Program-made: the position numbers and the translations under genes | Notes under the pieces: generated by a model | What the model was told of the DNA's origin: nothing | Databases searched by the model: none | What the model saw: only the letters and a program-made list of their open reading frames with translations | Shown here: positions 24,605-37,069 of the stretch, in pieces | How the letters are laid out: each line of letters starts with the position of its first letter | How positions within the stretch are numbered: the stretch's first letter is position 1 | Assembly: GCA_017163975.1 (NCBI GenBank) | Contig: JAFFSR010000280.1 | Span: 1,984,001 to 2,048,000 of the forward strand | Reading direction: 5' to 3' | Origin: Anastatus disparis | Taxonomy: Eukaryota > Arthropoda > Insecta > Hymenoptera > Eupelmidae | DNA length: 64,000 nucleotides

Positions 24605-26125
24605 ATTGATGATACGTATTTTCGTTTTAATTTTTTAGGGAAAGAATAAAAGTTAAACCAGCAGGATTATCGATCAACTTTTATAAAAGCCTGCACCAAT
24701 GCTTTTGTATTTGCATATTATATATAAAAAATTTAATTGCCAGATCTTAATCTAATTAAAATACGAAACTTAAATGTACATTATTCGCTTTACGTTTTAA
24801 TCTTGTTTTACATGATTAAATCAAAATAAAATTTATGGAGGAATAAACTTTAAGTCAATTATACTCATGAATGAATATAAAATGAATTGTTCAATTAAAG
24901 AGTAATAAAAAAGGATTTTCTTTGCAATATTGAATTATGGTTTGAATTGAAAATAAATGTTTTTATTTAAAAATGTAACGTTTTGATTAATTTAGCGCTA
25001 TAATTAAAGAGTTTTTATTGGAAAAACAATGAATTTGCAAAATCAATGCAAATAACTTTGTAATAACACAACAGATAAACAACAAAAGTATTGTGTAAAT
25101 ACTTTGGTCACGAAAAAAACATTAAACACTTGATAATTTGTAGTACACAACTAAATAATGGCATATGCAATTATATGAAAAAACGTTACATATATCACAG
25201 CGGAATGAATATTTTGTTAACTCTGTTATTTGAACAAATGGATTTTTCTACTATGACTTGTATAATGTAACTTTTGTTCATATTGTTATCTTTATTAAAA
25301 CATATTTATGAAGTGACAAAATGCACACGATGATTGACTAATTGCTTGGAAATACTGAGAAATATAAAAAATTATGTTTTATAAAACATGAATTCTTAAT
25401 ACATTGACAATTCGCTTGTGCTTAAAGAAAAAATCAATTCCCAACCAAATGCATGTTAATTTTTAACTTACACCTACAAGAAAAAAAGTTCTTTACTTTT
25501 TTCTTCTTTCAAATTTACATTTTTTTTTGCAAAACTTTATTTCCATAAAAATTTAATCCGAAAGGTACGTACATTTTCTTATCGAAATTGCATTACATTT
25601 TTTTTTTTCTGATAAAAAAAAGGAAAATCCGTTGTAAAAGAAGATATTGAATTGGTGTCATAGAGAAATGTAACGTATATCTTTAAAATATAGTAATAGG
25701 GTAAAAAAGAAATACCTTAAATAAAAAATGAAAAAAATTCAAAGATAAAGTAGAAAATAATGAAAATCAGAAAAAATGAAGACAGAATAATCCTATTAAT
25801 AATAAGAATCTGATATGAGAAGAATCTGATAGGGGTAAAAAAATGATTTAGCTTAAAGAAGAACCTGGCAAAGATGTGGAAAAAAAATTAAATTTTATTT
25901 ATAGATAAGAAAAAAAAAATAATCAACATTGTAATGAGAAAAGCAAAAGAGCAGTAACAAATCTCTTTTAGAAAGCGAAAAGTTATTAAAACAGAGTGAA
26001 TAAAAAAAGCATACAAGAATTTAAAAAATAAAAAGAGGAAAACAACCGAGACATAGAGTAGAATGCAAAATAAAAAGAAGAAAAAAAATCAGCAAAAAAA
26101 CGTAGAAGAGAAGAAGGCATGAGTA
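24605..26125. other. AT-rich DNA, no feature seen
   Basis: AT-rich; the right part (25600-26125) is purine-rich on the plus strand. Nothing codes recognisably. Confidence 0.4.
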
Positions 26126-26129
26126 GAGA

Positions 26130-26658
26130 GAACACGAGAAAGAGAGTGAGAGTTAGATGGTAGAAAAGTGAGGGTGAAGAATCGCGAATGACGGCCATAT
26201 ACAAAGACGGCGCACACATTTACATACACACATGAAGTAAAAGTAAGAAAGCACAGCTATAAGGTAGTCAATAGAATGAAAAAGAAAATGAAGAAAAAAA
26301 TAATAAAAGAGAAGGAGAGAGGGAGAGAAAAAGTAAAAAAAAAAGAATGAAAACGAAAAAAGTAGAGAAGGATAGAGACTGCCGAGGTTATTGCTTCTGT
26401 GTGTGCGAGCCAGCCAGGCACAACTCATTCGTGAAGTATGTAGTAACATATACATGGATGTGTTGTACAATACATACACTTATTTAGATATTTACACCGA
26501 CTTATACGTATACTACAAAAGCAGAGATGAGGATAGACATTGGCATCAACTTTTCTCCTCTTTTCGTTCTTTTCTTCGTTGGCCAAGTTAGTTTAGTATA
26601 AGTATAAGGCTTTATATACGCACAAATACACACACACGTGTATATACAGTGTGTGTGT

Positions 26659-26696
<38 letters not shown>

Positions 26697-26860
26697 TAGA
26701 CGACAAGGCGTACGTACTAAGATTTCACGTATGTGTACGTAACGAAAGATCTTCCTCTTTAGTGGAAGCTCGAGCATCAAGAGGAAAAGAGAGAAGGAGG
26801 GTAATTGTCGAGAGAGGAGAGAGACATGATTTTCGTGAAACCCTGCTCTAGATTTTCGTA
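26130..26860. promoter_or_regulatory. Island with (GT)n and GA tracts
   Basis: Purine-rich DNA (26130-26370) leads into a CpG-bearing segment with TGTGTGCGAGCCAGCCAGGC at 26399-26418. Then come a (GT)n tract at 26649-26692 with one GTGA interruption, TACGTACGT-type motifs, and a GA-rich segment at 26780-26825. The frames across it translate microsatellites (Cys-Val and Thr-His runs) and are not genes. Regulatory role inferred. Confidence 0.3.
26649..26692. repeat. (GT)n microsatellite
   Basis: 44 bp of GT repeat with one GA interruption. Confidence 0.95.
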
Positions 26861-26864
26861 CTGT

Positions 26865-28765
26865 TTACCACTGATTTTCTTGGATTTCATACGTCTTGTT
26901 CTATTTCTTTTTATTTTATTCTTTTTTTTTCTTTTGTTTTGCAGTATTTTTCTTTAAGTTAGTCTTGAATTTTTGGTAAAATACGTGAAAAATGTCGAAT
27001 TTGAAAATTTTTTTTTTATGTTATAATAAAATTGTTGCATCCCGTTTTTATTAAAAAATGTAACGGGTAGCCGTTTAGTATAAATAAACTCATAGTTTTT
27101 TGTTTTATTCACTAAATTATTTCACTTTTATGATAAATATTTTTTGGTAATGTAGTATATTATTGAACATAATTTTCAACCTTTGTAAATAATAAATCTA
27201 AAAATACAATTTAACTTGAAAAAGTAGCCGTACTTTTAGCTATAGTTAAAAGATATTTAAAAAATAAAAATAAAATAAAATAAATCTTCTTTTTGTTAAT
27301 AATTTTTTTCTAAAGACAAAAAATAAAATAATATTATTGTAGCCAATCGTTTAAAATAATGAGTAGATTTAAAAATTTTTATTTTGATTAATTAAATAAA
27401 AAATTACAATGAAAATAATTAAGTATAGATATACTGTGTAATTTCCTTTTAATTAGTTTCCTCAATTAAAAATAAAAAAATTGAATAATATTATAGGTAT
27501 ATTTTCACTTAGCATTGTGGTTATTTTAAGTTATTTGATAGAATCTCATTTGTAAATTCTTACTGATTCAATTTTAAAAAAATTAATTTTTATTAAAATT
27601 TTAAATTTACTTCAGGAATGGAAGTTCTTGGAGAAGTCTAAATGAAATTAAGATTACTATATTATTAAATCACTTAATTAAATTTTAAACGTCTGAAAAG
27701 ACCTTCTTTTTTTAACAGTATTAAATAATAGTAATTGGTTGGGAATTATATATTAATAAAAATATATTTTTTTTATACTAACACAATTTTTACTTTATCG
27801 AAAAGTTTTCAAAGTGAGAAAAATTGCTGTATTAAATAATAATTTATTCGAAAGTAGAATTAATGAAAGTTTATAGTGATTAAAAATCAAAATTTCTAAA
27901 AGTAAAAATTTTCAAAAGATTTCGAAAATTTAAAAAAGTTGCAGATTTGTAATTAATGCAGAATGATGTATCCAAGAATTATAAAATCTTAAAACGAAAA
28001 CAGTATTGTAGAAGGTGTACGTACAAGTGTTTATTAACTACCTTCAAACATTACAATTATCTATAAAATTTTTACTTTTAATTTAATTTTCAAAAACAGT
28101 ATCTTATAAATATTTACTGTTAAAAATATTTGACATAAAAAAAGTATTAAAAAGAAAATACAAGTAAAGTTATGTTTCAGTATTGAAGTGAACTATAAAT
28201 TTTATTACGAAACTGAAATATATTAATATGTTCGTACAACAATCGTTTAATATATAGCTTTTGACGAGGTCAATCGTAAAATTTTGTGCCGCGTGCTTGC
28301 TACCTATTTAGTACTATAGAGAATGATGTTGCGTGTAAACGTCAGTGTTTTCCAATCTTTTTTTTCGTAACGAGTGTTATGAATTTCAGCTTATTTGGAA
28401 ACTAAACGACTTTATATGTACGTGAATTTAGACCTATTTTTATCAAATATTGGCTTTTTCTTTTGTACTACGCATAAAGTATTGATTGAATTTTATATGC
28501 TAAATAAATTTGTAAAATAAAAATATTACATTATTAAAAATTTTTTACATGCCAAAAAAAACTAATATAATTTATTTGATATTGGGAAACCTAATAGCAC
28601 ATTAATAATTGGTTAGCCAAAATATTTTATTACAAATTAAATAATTGAGTCTAAAATGATTGGGAGCAGCCGAGGCAATTAGGATTTCGATATGAAAAAA
28701 AAATCCATTAAATCCGTAACAAAGAATTTTGAAAAATAATCGACACATTTTTTTCAGATAAAATA
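26865..28765. other. AT-rich DNA, no feature seen
   Basis: About 1.9 kb of very AT-rich DNA. Nothing supportable apart from a weak CpG patch near 28255-28375. Confidence 0.45.
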
Positions 28766-28769
28766 TCGT

Positions 28770-28837
28770 GTGACGTCATGATTCTACATTACAACAATCA
28801 TATAGTATATCTATATATTGTACAATTGTGACGTCAC
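28770..28837. repeat. Short inverted repeat with two CRE octamers
   Basis: GTGACGTCATGATTCTACAT at 28770-28789 is matched by the reverse complement of the segment ending at 28837 over about 15 of 19 positions, including a perfect GTGACGTCA. Each arm holds a complete TGACGTCA, the consensus site for CREB/ATF bZIP proteins. The loop is about 30 bp of A/T-rich DNA. It may be a very short MITE-like palindrome or a paired CRE regulatory site. GCCGGCCG directly follows the right arm. Confidence 0.55.
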
Positions 28838-28839
28838 GC

Positions 28840-30220
28840 CGGCCGTAGTTCAAGTTGCTGGATTTCTGTTGGTAAACATTTAATTTTGAAAGAGAAGAAA
28901 ATATGTTTTGATTTTTTTTTTATGCTTTTTCTAACGGATATAATGGATTTCTTCATGCAAAATCGTAATTAGCAGTGGATTTTCTAAATTCGCATAATGA
29001 TAATCGAAATTCCATTCATTTTGTTTAATGTCTAAATGAAAAAGAAAGAAACCTCATATATTTTTATTTATTTCTCGTTTTCTATTTATTCTATAACAAA
29101 ATTGATTTGTTTTTGATAATTTCCAAAGAATTGATAAATAATTTTGCTGGAGCCGATACTATAAAATTCGTCTTTACACGTAGACCTTATAAATTTCTCC
29201 ATAGATTTTGGTCTTATAATTCAAAAAAATTTAAAATACTATTACCGTAGTCAGTAATGGTTGTATAGTAATTTATAAGATAGTATATTTTGATAAATCT
29301 TTTTAAATGTTTCCTGTACTTTTTATTATGCTGTACTAATTTATGGTTATGTAAAGCTATTATTTTTGCTTTTTTTCGTAAAGAATCATTAGCAAATTTT
29401 GTAACCAAACAAGTTTCTATTTGATTAATATTTCAAAAGGCTTTTTCTTTTTTTTTTATAAAATCCATCAATTAATCACTTTAGTATTATTGGAATTCTC
29501 AGTGTTGCGAGAAGAGCGAACATTTACAATATTACTCATACTTACGTGTTTATATTTGTTAAAATTATTAGGAATGTTTACAAGATGTCATAGATAGAAA
29601 AATTAAAATTCTTAGAATTCTCTTATAATTTAAGAATTTGTTTATTTAAGAATATATAATATATCAATAAGAGATGATTATGATATGCCGTTTTTCAAAT
29701 GAGAATAAGAATCTTCAAAGCTGGGAATTTAGATAAAAAATATCTAGAATTTTCAATTTCGCAACAACTTATTTTTATTCACAGTGCCGCTTGCGATATT
29801 CATTTTCAGGCAAAATATTGAAAATATTTAAATGAACAAATAGCGGAGGTTAGGAGAAAATTCTAAAAAATTTAATTTTCATAAGTATGACAGCTTGGGA
29901 ACGTCCTTAAAAAAATATAATAGAATAACAAAACATGTATTTAATATCATTATTTGCACCTATAATATATGTTTATGATTTTTATTTTTTATTTAATCAT
30001 GCAAGTACAAAATTCATTAACCTCTGAAGGCAAATTAATGATATCATAATGAAATAAACTCGATAAAACGTATGTTGAAAAAAATCTTGCATTAAGAGAA
30101 ACAATTCAATGAAATTCATAAAAAATTTATTCTTAGATTCGAAGGTATATGATTATTTTTTTTAAGTTGAAATTAATTTTTGCACAGCATCATGATTCTT
30201 ACATATCAATGCTTCTTGTT
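28840..30220. other. AT-rich DNA, no feature seen
   Basis: AT-rich. A 64-codon minus frame (29214-29408) has no recognised domain and is not called. Confidence 0.4.
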
Positions 30221-30339
30221 ATATTTCATTTTTGTATCATAGTCTTCTCATTCATCGAATAGTTTCTTTATTTTTTTATTTAGAAAACCAACTGGTCTTT
30301 TCCTGTATCTTTCTTTGTCTTGTTTATAGAAACATTTTT

Positions 30340-30770
30340 TTTGGATATACGAGGGGAAGAAATTTTTTTGTAAATCTGTACGCGTTTTGTAAAGTACGTA
30401 TACCGAATCTAAGATGGCATTGTGATATTGAATGGTATATAAAGATGACGCATTTCACTAAGATTCAAGTCTAAGAATAGAAAAAGAAGGAACACATACA
30501 AAATAAAAAGAAGAAAAAAAAACAGGAGACAAAAGATACACCGCGTGTGCTTTTAATGGCAGAGAAGATGAAAAATGGGTCAAACGAGAAGGATGTGTAT
30601 ATATATACACATATTCACATACACACAAACAGGAACTCACATACACACACGAAAAATCATTTTATAAGAATAAAAGATGGAATTACGATATTATGGACGA
30701 TGCATTGAAGAGCCTGGAGTCGAGAAAAGTATCGAGTATTCAAGGACGTTAGCTTGCATCGCACTAGAAA
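30340..30770. promoter_or_regulatory. Weak CpG-containing island
   Basis: A modest rise in G+C with GTACGCG near 30378, TATATATATACACATA near 30598, and CA-rich repeats near 30605-30650. Role inferred from resemblance to the other islands only. Confidence 0.2.
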
Positions 30771-30774
30771 AAAA

Positions 30775-31385
30775 AGATAACACAAGACAAAGAGCCCTTT
30801 ATAATTTAATAATATTAGTAGATTTTTATGATTTTTTAAAATTTTATTTTTAAAATTTGTTAATCGATGATCGTATGATTATCATTTATTTGTTTACATT
30901 TTAAATTGTTTCAAAAATGAATATTTATTTATTTTTGTAAATGAATTATTATTATTAATTATTAGAGTAGAAAATATATAATTTTTTAATTTAATTTTTT
31001 TCAATTTACATTTGACTTGTTTCAAAAAAGTTTATTTTGATATGGTGATTTAACTAACAAAAATTCGTACTTCTAAAAAATAATCACTGATTAAAATTAA
31101 TTTAACAATATAAATATAATCTTTGGCTACAGCAAAAATATAATTTTTTTTATGTTAAAGCAATAAAAAAAAATTAAATTAAAAAAAAAGGAAAAAACAA
31201 ATAGCTGCATTACAACAATGAGAAGAGCAAAATGAACGCATAAATACAAAATATAAAACTCATTAAGTGAAAGAGTAAAAAAAAAAAACACAATGAATAA
31301 AGAAAATAAAAAAACAACAGGCAAGAAAAGAATTGAAAACAAAAGTGGACAATAAAACACAAGAGCGCAGAAGAAGAATATATTA
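30775..31385. other. AT-rich DNA, no feature seen
   Basis: AT-rich with adenine-rich runs. Minus frames of 64-91 codons at 31127-31404 are Phe/Leu/Ile-rich shadows of A-rich DNA and are not genes. Confidence 0.4.
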
Positions 31386-31389
31386 AAGG

Positions 31390-31900
31390 TAGAATAAGAC
31401 ACAAAAGAGATGAGAGAGTGAGAGGGAAAGAGAGAAGAAGCTTTTCTTGGGAATAGAGGTTTGAAAGCTCATTGAACGAACGTCTTGTGTGTCAGTTTGG
31501 TTTGGCATATAAGATAGGAAATGCTTGCTGACGTGAGCTTAAAGAGAAAATGCAAAAGTGTGGTTGTACGTACATACATACGCATATACGATGGCAATAT
31601 ATACGAGCTTTAAGACATGTAAAAGAAAAGAAGATAATATACATGTATAGAGAAGACAAAGTGAGAGAAGAGAGAGAAGCTTCTTGTCACAGTAAGATAT
31701 ACATGCACATATAGCCTTATGTGTACATGTGTATGTAAAGTATAAACGCATTTACTATCATGGAGTTTACAATATAAAATGAAATCTCAAGCACAAAAGG
31801 TACACTGAAACCATAATATCTAGCGTGTATTATATGATGAGCTATATACACACTTCACGTATATATCTGTGTGAATGAATTTACGTCTTATGCACGTTTT
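31390..31900. promoter_or_regulatory. Island with GA tracts and TACATACA repeats
   Basis: Contains GAGAGAGTGAGAGGGAAAG near 31410, GTACGTACATACATACGC near 31567, and GAGAAGAGAGAGAAGCTTC near 31665. Alternating TATACATGCACATATA DNA follows. The architecture matches the other islands. No supportable exon. Confidence 0.27.
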
Positions 31901-31904
31901 TGAT

Positions 31905-32925
31905 ATAAATGTGTAGAAAAATTTAGTTTATACCTCTTTTGTACAAAAGCTTATGTAAAATTGTTTTATGTCTTCTTGTCTCAATAATTGACGATAATTT
32001 ATTGTTCATATAATTGTATTCTTATTATATATTGTCATGTAACAAATGAAGAAAATTTCCTCATTGTTTTCAATTCTTATTCATTTAATATGTATACTGC
32101 TTCTAGTTAAATTAGATAATATATCCTTTTAATTATTTTAATTGTTTTAATTATTGATTAATTTGTCATTCGCATTATAGAATTGCTCGTGCTGTTAAAT
32201 AATACTTTATTGAAGCATGCATTTAATTTAACGTTATTTTTAAGATTTTATCGAAACTTTTAATTAATAGAGCGTTTGCCTTACTCTCTTAACGAACTAT
32301 TTTAAACGGGAAATTTTAAAACGAATTTTCAGCTTTAAGTTTTAGTTTGAAAATCGCACATTAATCATATTTCTCTGTTCTCAAATATTATTAGCAAGAT
32401 TAAATTAGCTAATTAGATTTTAGCTGAATATATTTATTTGACAGCGACTAATTATTAATTATATGTCACTTGTTTTGCTCACAACTGAAAGTTGTTTTTT
32501 CCATATTTTAGTTATTGATATTAACCATTTAATGGACAGATCTAAAAATTATTGTTGTCAAATTTTTGATTACTTAATGCAATGAAAAGTTTTTTTTTAA
32601 ATATTTTAAGGTTTTACAATTTTCAGTAAAATTAGGATAATTTATAACTCGATCATGGAACATGCAATAGATACTATAAACTTATCTAAATTGTTTTATT
32701 AAATTTTAAATTTATTACATACTTAAATTTAAAAGACAGAATATTTTAAAATGGAAAGCTTACACATATTTCTAAATCAAAGGATTAATATAGGAATATA
32801 TTTTTTTCATAGTATAAAATATATTTTTGTATATACGATTCATATATACAATTCACATAGTTTAACCATCTTATGCCAAAACTTTAAACTCAAATAGTTC
32901 AGTATGAAATCGATGTGCAATATCA
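31905..32925. other. AT-rich DNA, no feature seen
   Basis: About 1 kb of AT-rich DNA without a supportable feature. Confidence 0.45.
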
Positions 32926-32929
32926 CCAG

Positions 32930-33620
32930 AGACATTCTCGTTCTTGTTTCATGAAAAAGAAGAATAAAAGGAGGAACATTGATGCCCTGAATACAAAAAA
33001 TAAAAAAGAAAAGAAGAGAAAAAGGGTATATATATATAAATAAAGTGGCGAAGGGAAGTAAAAGAAGAGCGATGCCGAAGGTTTCTCGCTAAGAAAGAAA
33101 AAAAAACGAGAAAAATAGAGAAAGAAAGACCGAGGAAGAGAAGGAAAGAGAGATAGATGCAGTGTTTAAAAAATGTAGACACCACTTCTAGAGCGCAAAG
33201 CGCGCGACAAGGGGTGAATCAAGAATTTCTCTTGGGACGAGACTCTAAGGGGGTGCGGCAATCGTTATATTTTTCTCCTCTTTCATTCTCGTTTACTTTT
33301 ATATCTTACATTATTTTTTTTTCTTTTTTTTTCTTCTTTCCTTTAACTTTCATTCATTGAAATAAAAAAATCTATATATACGTGCATATATATTTTTCTT
33401 ATCATATTTTTTTCTTCCTTTTTTCCATGCACCGCTTCTTCTTTTACTTTTTACTTCTAATTCTCTCATTTTCTATTTTTAACCCTCGCCTAGATTGCTC
33501 TTTACCCTCATCCCTCGTCTCAAAAGTCTTATATACATATATATACGCTAGGTCTGGAACGCCATTAAAAGTTGACTCTCCCTATCTCTTTCTTTTCTAT
33601 TGCAAAAGCGCGATGATCCT
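32930..33620. promoter_or_regulatory. Island: purine tract, CpG core, pyrimidine tract
   Basis: A plus-strand purine tract (33000-33150) is followed by a CpG core around 33185-33260 (AGAGCGCAAAGCGCGCGACA near 33190). A long pyrimidine stretch with TATATACGTGCATATATAT near 33373 comes next. The switch from purine to pyrimidine strand bias at the CpG core suggests a strand-asymmetric centre such as a bidirectional start region. This is inference. Confidence 0.3.
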
Positions 33621-34109
33621 TTAATTTTTAATAATACTGTTTTCGTTACTGCCTTCGAATTAAGCCGTCCTGTGTTAAAAAAAAACGAAAGCAAAAAATA
33701 AAATTCATTTCGATGAAAATAGGCTACATTGCTCAACTATATAATTTAGGTGTTCATTGAAATGCATTATTCAAAGTGATTTATGTTTATCATCGAGCTG
33801 TAGAACCAAAGTCGATTTTAATTTTAAATAAAGACAAGCGAAAAAAAAGAAACAAAACAAATTGTGTTTGTATCTTGACATTAAATAACATATGAAATGT
33901 TAAATTTTTTCTAACCATTCGTTAAATCATAATTAAATATTCGCGCGTAGTAAAAAGACAAAATAAAATGTTCAAAACAGTTATAGTTTTGTATTTACTG
34001 TAACAAGCACTAAAAAAAAGTGACAGAACCGCAGTTCTTTTAAAATGTAAAAGGAGAAAAAAATAAAATAAAATAAAAGTCATTGCGTTGAACCTACAAA
34101 GTTTCTCGT

Positions 34110-34334
34110 CAAAGCAATGCCGCAAATAAACGACATCCTTGACAATTACGGCACATAAACACATTCGCCACGCAAGTATACAGACGCTCCCAGTGTATAT
34201 GGCAAACCGACATATATACATATCCCACACATACATACGTTTCCAGCCCTTTTTTTTATTTTAATTCTCGTATTCGTCTCTGTTCCTTTCTTCTCTCTGC
34301 GCACCCACTTGTCGTTGTCGACCCTCGGTGTACG

Positions 34335-34389
<55 letters not shown>

Positions 34390-34600
34390 GTTCACCATTC
34401 GATGCAAAATTTGCAGACCTTCATTCATTTTCAAGGATTTCACGACATGCTTGTATAAGTGCGTGTGATCCCTATAAGCCAAGTCAAAAGCCAAACAGCT
34501 TTTGTATGTATGCAGACTTTTTATATATATAAATTCTTTTTCCCCTCCGTCGTTTTTTTTCGTTTGAACCCTTTTTCTTTTTATCCTCGTGTAGGCCGCA
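34110..34600. promoter_or_regulatory. Island with (TA)n microsatellite
   Basis: CpG-bearing DNA (34140-34215 and 34280-34335) surrounds a pure (TA)n tract at 34336-34387. The frames through it translate Tyr-Ile runs and are not genes. Confidence 0.27.
34336..34387. repeat. (TA)n microsatellite
   Basis: 52 bp of uninterrupted TA dinucleotides. Confidence 0.97.
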
Positions 34601-35101
34601 AGGGATAAGAAAAATAAAAAAAAAAGTACACGATGTCCTCTTTTTTTTTAAAATTCTTATTCTTTCTTTAGTTGTTTTTACTTTTTGTACGTACTCGTAT
34701 ACACAAGTAAGGTTGTTGTGTAGAAAATTAGAAGGAGGCGTGGTTCGCGTGTCTATATCGAAGTTAAAAAAAAAATTTGGTTGGTTACTGCATACTCGTA
34801 TAAAGAAAATATAATTCGTGGCAAAAAAAAAGAAAAAATAATAATAATGTTCATAGAACACGAATTGTTTAAACACGAAGTGTTACAGATGTATGGGATT
34901 GTCGCGTGGAATCGATTTTCCTACTAACTTATGAATATTTCATACTTTTCTATGAAAAAAATGTAGTCATTCTCCTACGAGAGGAAGGTATTAGATATTG
35001 ATTTTTAAAAAATATGTTTACAAAAATAATTGAAATTACTTGAGTGATTACAGAAAACATATTCAAGATGAACAAGTATAATGAATTTTTTAAAATTTAT
35101 T

Positions 35102-35292
35102 TGACGTCGCTGTGTTTATGCTATCATTATGATACTAATTAGTGACGGAGTTTATCAGTGTGTTAGTGAACAAAGCATATTTTTCGTATAGAGTGATGCT
35201 TGTATCAATCGGTTGCCAAGAGCGGGATTCGAACTCGGGACCTCGAGATTATGAATCCATCGCTCTACCGAATGAGCCACTGAAGACCTCGT
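35102..35292 (-). mobile_element. tRNA-derived SINE, copy 2
   Basis: Minus-strand copy of the family seen at 2303-2488. It has the same A-box-like and B-box-like head (B-box GAGTTCGAATCCCGCTC intact), the body beginning TTGATACAAGCATCACTC, and the end AGCGACGTC. The loop triplet corresponding to the anticodon reads CAT here, against CGT in copies 1 and 3. A 62-codon plus frame across it is a translation of the antisense SINE, not a gene. Confidence 0.88.
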
Positions 35293-35299
35293 CATCAAT

Positions 35300-36370
35300 T
35301 TTTATTATTATTATATTATCCTTTAAATAATAAATAGTGTTAGATTAATGTGATAATTTTTTTTATTATATCTCTAGTAAATTGTAATTATGTATTGTAG
35401 TTGTTATTTCAATAGTTTTTTTATGGTTTTAGAAAAAAAAAGAAAAGATTGCAAAAGTTTGCATACAAAAAGAAAAGTGTTAAAGTGACTTCGATTTTTT
35501 AAAAGCAAATTCAAAATAGTAGTTTTTAACTAAAAACTGAGAAAGCATCTAAGATATGCAATCTGAGTTAACAGGTTTTTTTATAAGTCTTGTATGGTGT
35601 ACTGTTTACGGATCAAGAATCTTTAGAATCAAGTTGTATAAAACGGGATGTTTACTGGATGCATTTTGTACCAAAAAAAAAACACTAAACGAAGGGTACT
35701 ATGCATTCAATTCTTTTTTTCTAAACTACCTTTTCTTGAAAAAAAAGTTGTGCCATGTTTAAAGTAGAGCTGAATTTTGGAAAATATTAGTTTTTGTTTT
35801 CGTAAAAAGCTGTTTGTTAAGTTTATGGAGATTGAAATATAAATAAATTAGGTTTATTTTTCCTTCGCATTAATCAACTTTATCATCGCTAACAAAATTA
35901 CTAAAAATTATTTTTTGTAGTAAAATAACTTTAATAATATTTAAAAAATTCATTTAACAATATATGAAAAAAAATGTAAATGCAAATTCAGCAGAAAATA
36001 TATAGTTTACCATTTACGTTCATATCTGTTGTATGTTTCAATATTTTGAATGATGGATTAGCTTGATATTTCAAGTTGATGATTGGTAGAGCATAGTTAG
36101 TATACGGACATCCCTAGAATCAGCTGGTATTGATGAAATGTATTGATGTATGCTATTACAACGTCCGACACGATTATTGATAACGGAAGTAATGTATGTG
36201 GACCTCCATCCCCCTCAATGGTTTACTAACTTGTCATGCGTTTGTTCTCTCTTAGGTTTCTATTAGGCTTTGAATTATCTCGTGTTGAATTAATCTTGTT
36301 TATTTCGAATTTTCATTTTGAATAATATTTATTTTTTTAATAAATTTACAAATTTAAAATTATTTAATCT
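35300..36370. other. AT-rich DNA, no feature seen
   Basis: AT-rich with a slightly GC-richer patch at 36090-36290. A 68-codon plus frame (35556-35762) shows no domain. Nothing called. Confidence 0.4.
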
Positions 36371-36376
36371 ATGCTT

Positions 36377-36916
36377 TAAGGTAATGTAATTAGATATATA
36401 ATTTCTGTATAGTTACCGACATTACAGTTTCCCGAATTTTTAATATTTATTCAAAAATTTTCCGATATATCTATATATTATATTTTTTATTCATTAAAAT
36501 AAAGACTGTAATATAGAAATATTTTTTTAAATTTTTGGATTAACAATAAAAAATTTGGGAAACTGTAATTTTGGTATTTAACATTTCCTTAAGAGAATCT
36601 TTCACAATATTTCTTTATTACAACTTCCCGCATTTTAACTCATAAAAAGTATACTATGGAAATATTTTGAAATATTTTTGAATTAACATTAAAAATTTGG
36701 AAAACTGCAATGTCGGTAATTACCCTGGTAAAAATGTGAACATAAAAAATGGTGTATATAAAAATTTAAGGTCATTAGTAATAATAATGCCAAAGAAATG
36801 GCCATAAAATGTTAAAAAAAGCGTTTCCATTTCTACTGGTCTAAAATGCTAAAAAAAACGTTTCAATTTCCACCAGGGTATGTATGAATGGTATACCTTA
36901 TTACATTACTTAAAAT
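36377..36916. repeat. Imperfect palindromic element split by a MITE
   Basis: The left arm (36377-36462) reads TAAGGTAATGTAAT, then GTTACCGACATTACAGTTT, then CCCGAATTTTTAAT. The right arm repeats these inverted: AATTTGGAAAACTGCAATGT at 36693-36712 and CGGTAAT beyond it. Then, after the inserted MITE, come an ACCTTATTACATTACTTAA stretch at 36896-36914. Removing the MITE restores arm order. A third, direct partial copy (AATTTGGGAAACTGTAATTT) lies at 36552-36571. The element is AT-rich and non-coding. Confidence 0.72.
36723..36878 (+). mobile_element. CCCTGG MITE, copy A (156 bp, TA target duplication)
   Basis: It begins CCCTGGTAAAAATGTGAAC and ends with the complement of CCCTGGTGGAAATTGAAACG, so it has short terminal inverted repeats. 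TA flanks both ends, as for Tc1/mariner-type insertion. The last ~75 bp are an internal duplication of a ~38-bp module (AAAATGTTAAAAAAAGCGTT, then AAAATGCTAAAAAAAACGTT). A second copy in opposite orientation lies at 42899-43055 with the same layout and length. Both are non-coding and need an outside transposase. The superfamily is inferred from the TA duplication only. Confidence 0.85.
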
Positions 36917-37069
36917 TTTTTTTAAAATGTACCTTTCGACTGTGTAAATTTATCTTCAGTTTAAAAAATTTAAATTTGCAAAAAATATAAAAATCAAATT
37001 TATCACAATTATGTTTGACATAAATTAAATTTATTCATTGTTTATTTTTATTGTAAACTTAAATTTTTT

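Noticed and set aside
31127..31404. Minus-strand frames rich in Phe, Leu and Ile
   Set aside because: Shadows of adenine-rich plus-strand DNA, with no start context, domain or membrane-protein topology that can be trusted.
35142..35330. 62-codon plus frame with an RDSNSGPRDYES-like translation
   Set aside because: It is the antisense translation of SINE copy 2, a pattern such SINEs often give in ORF lists.
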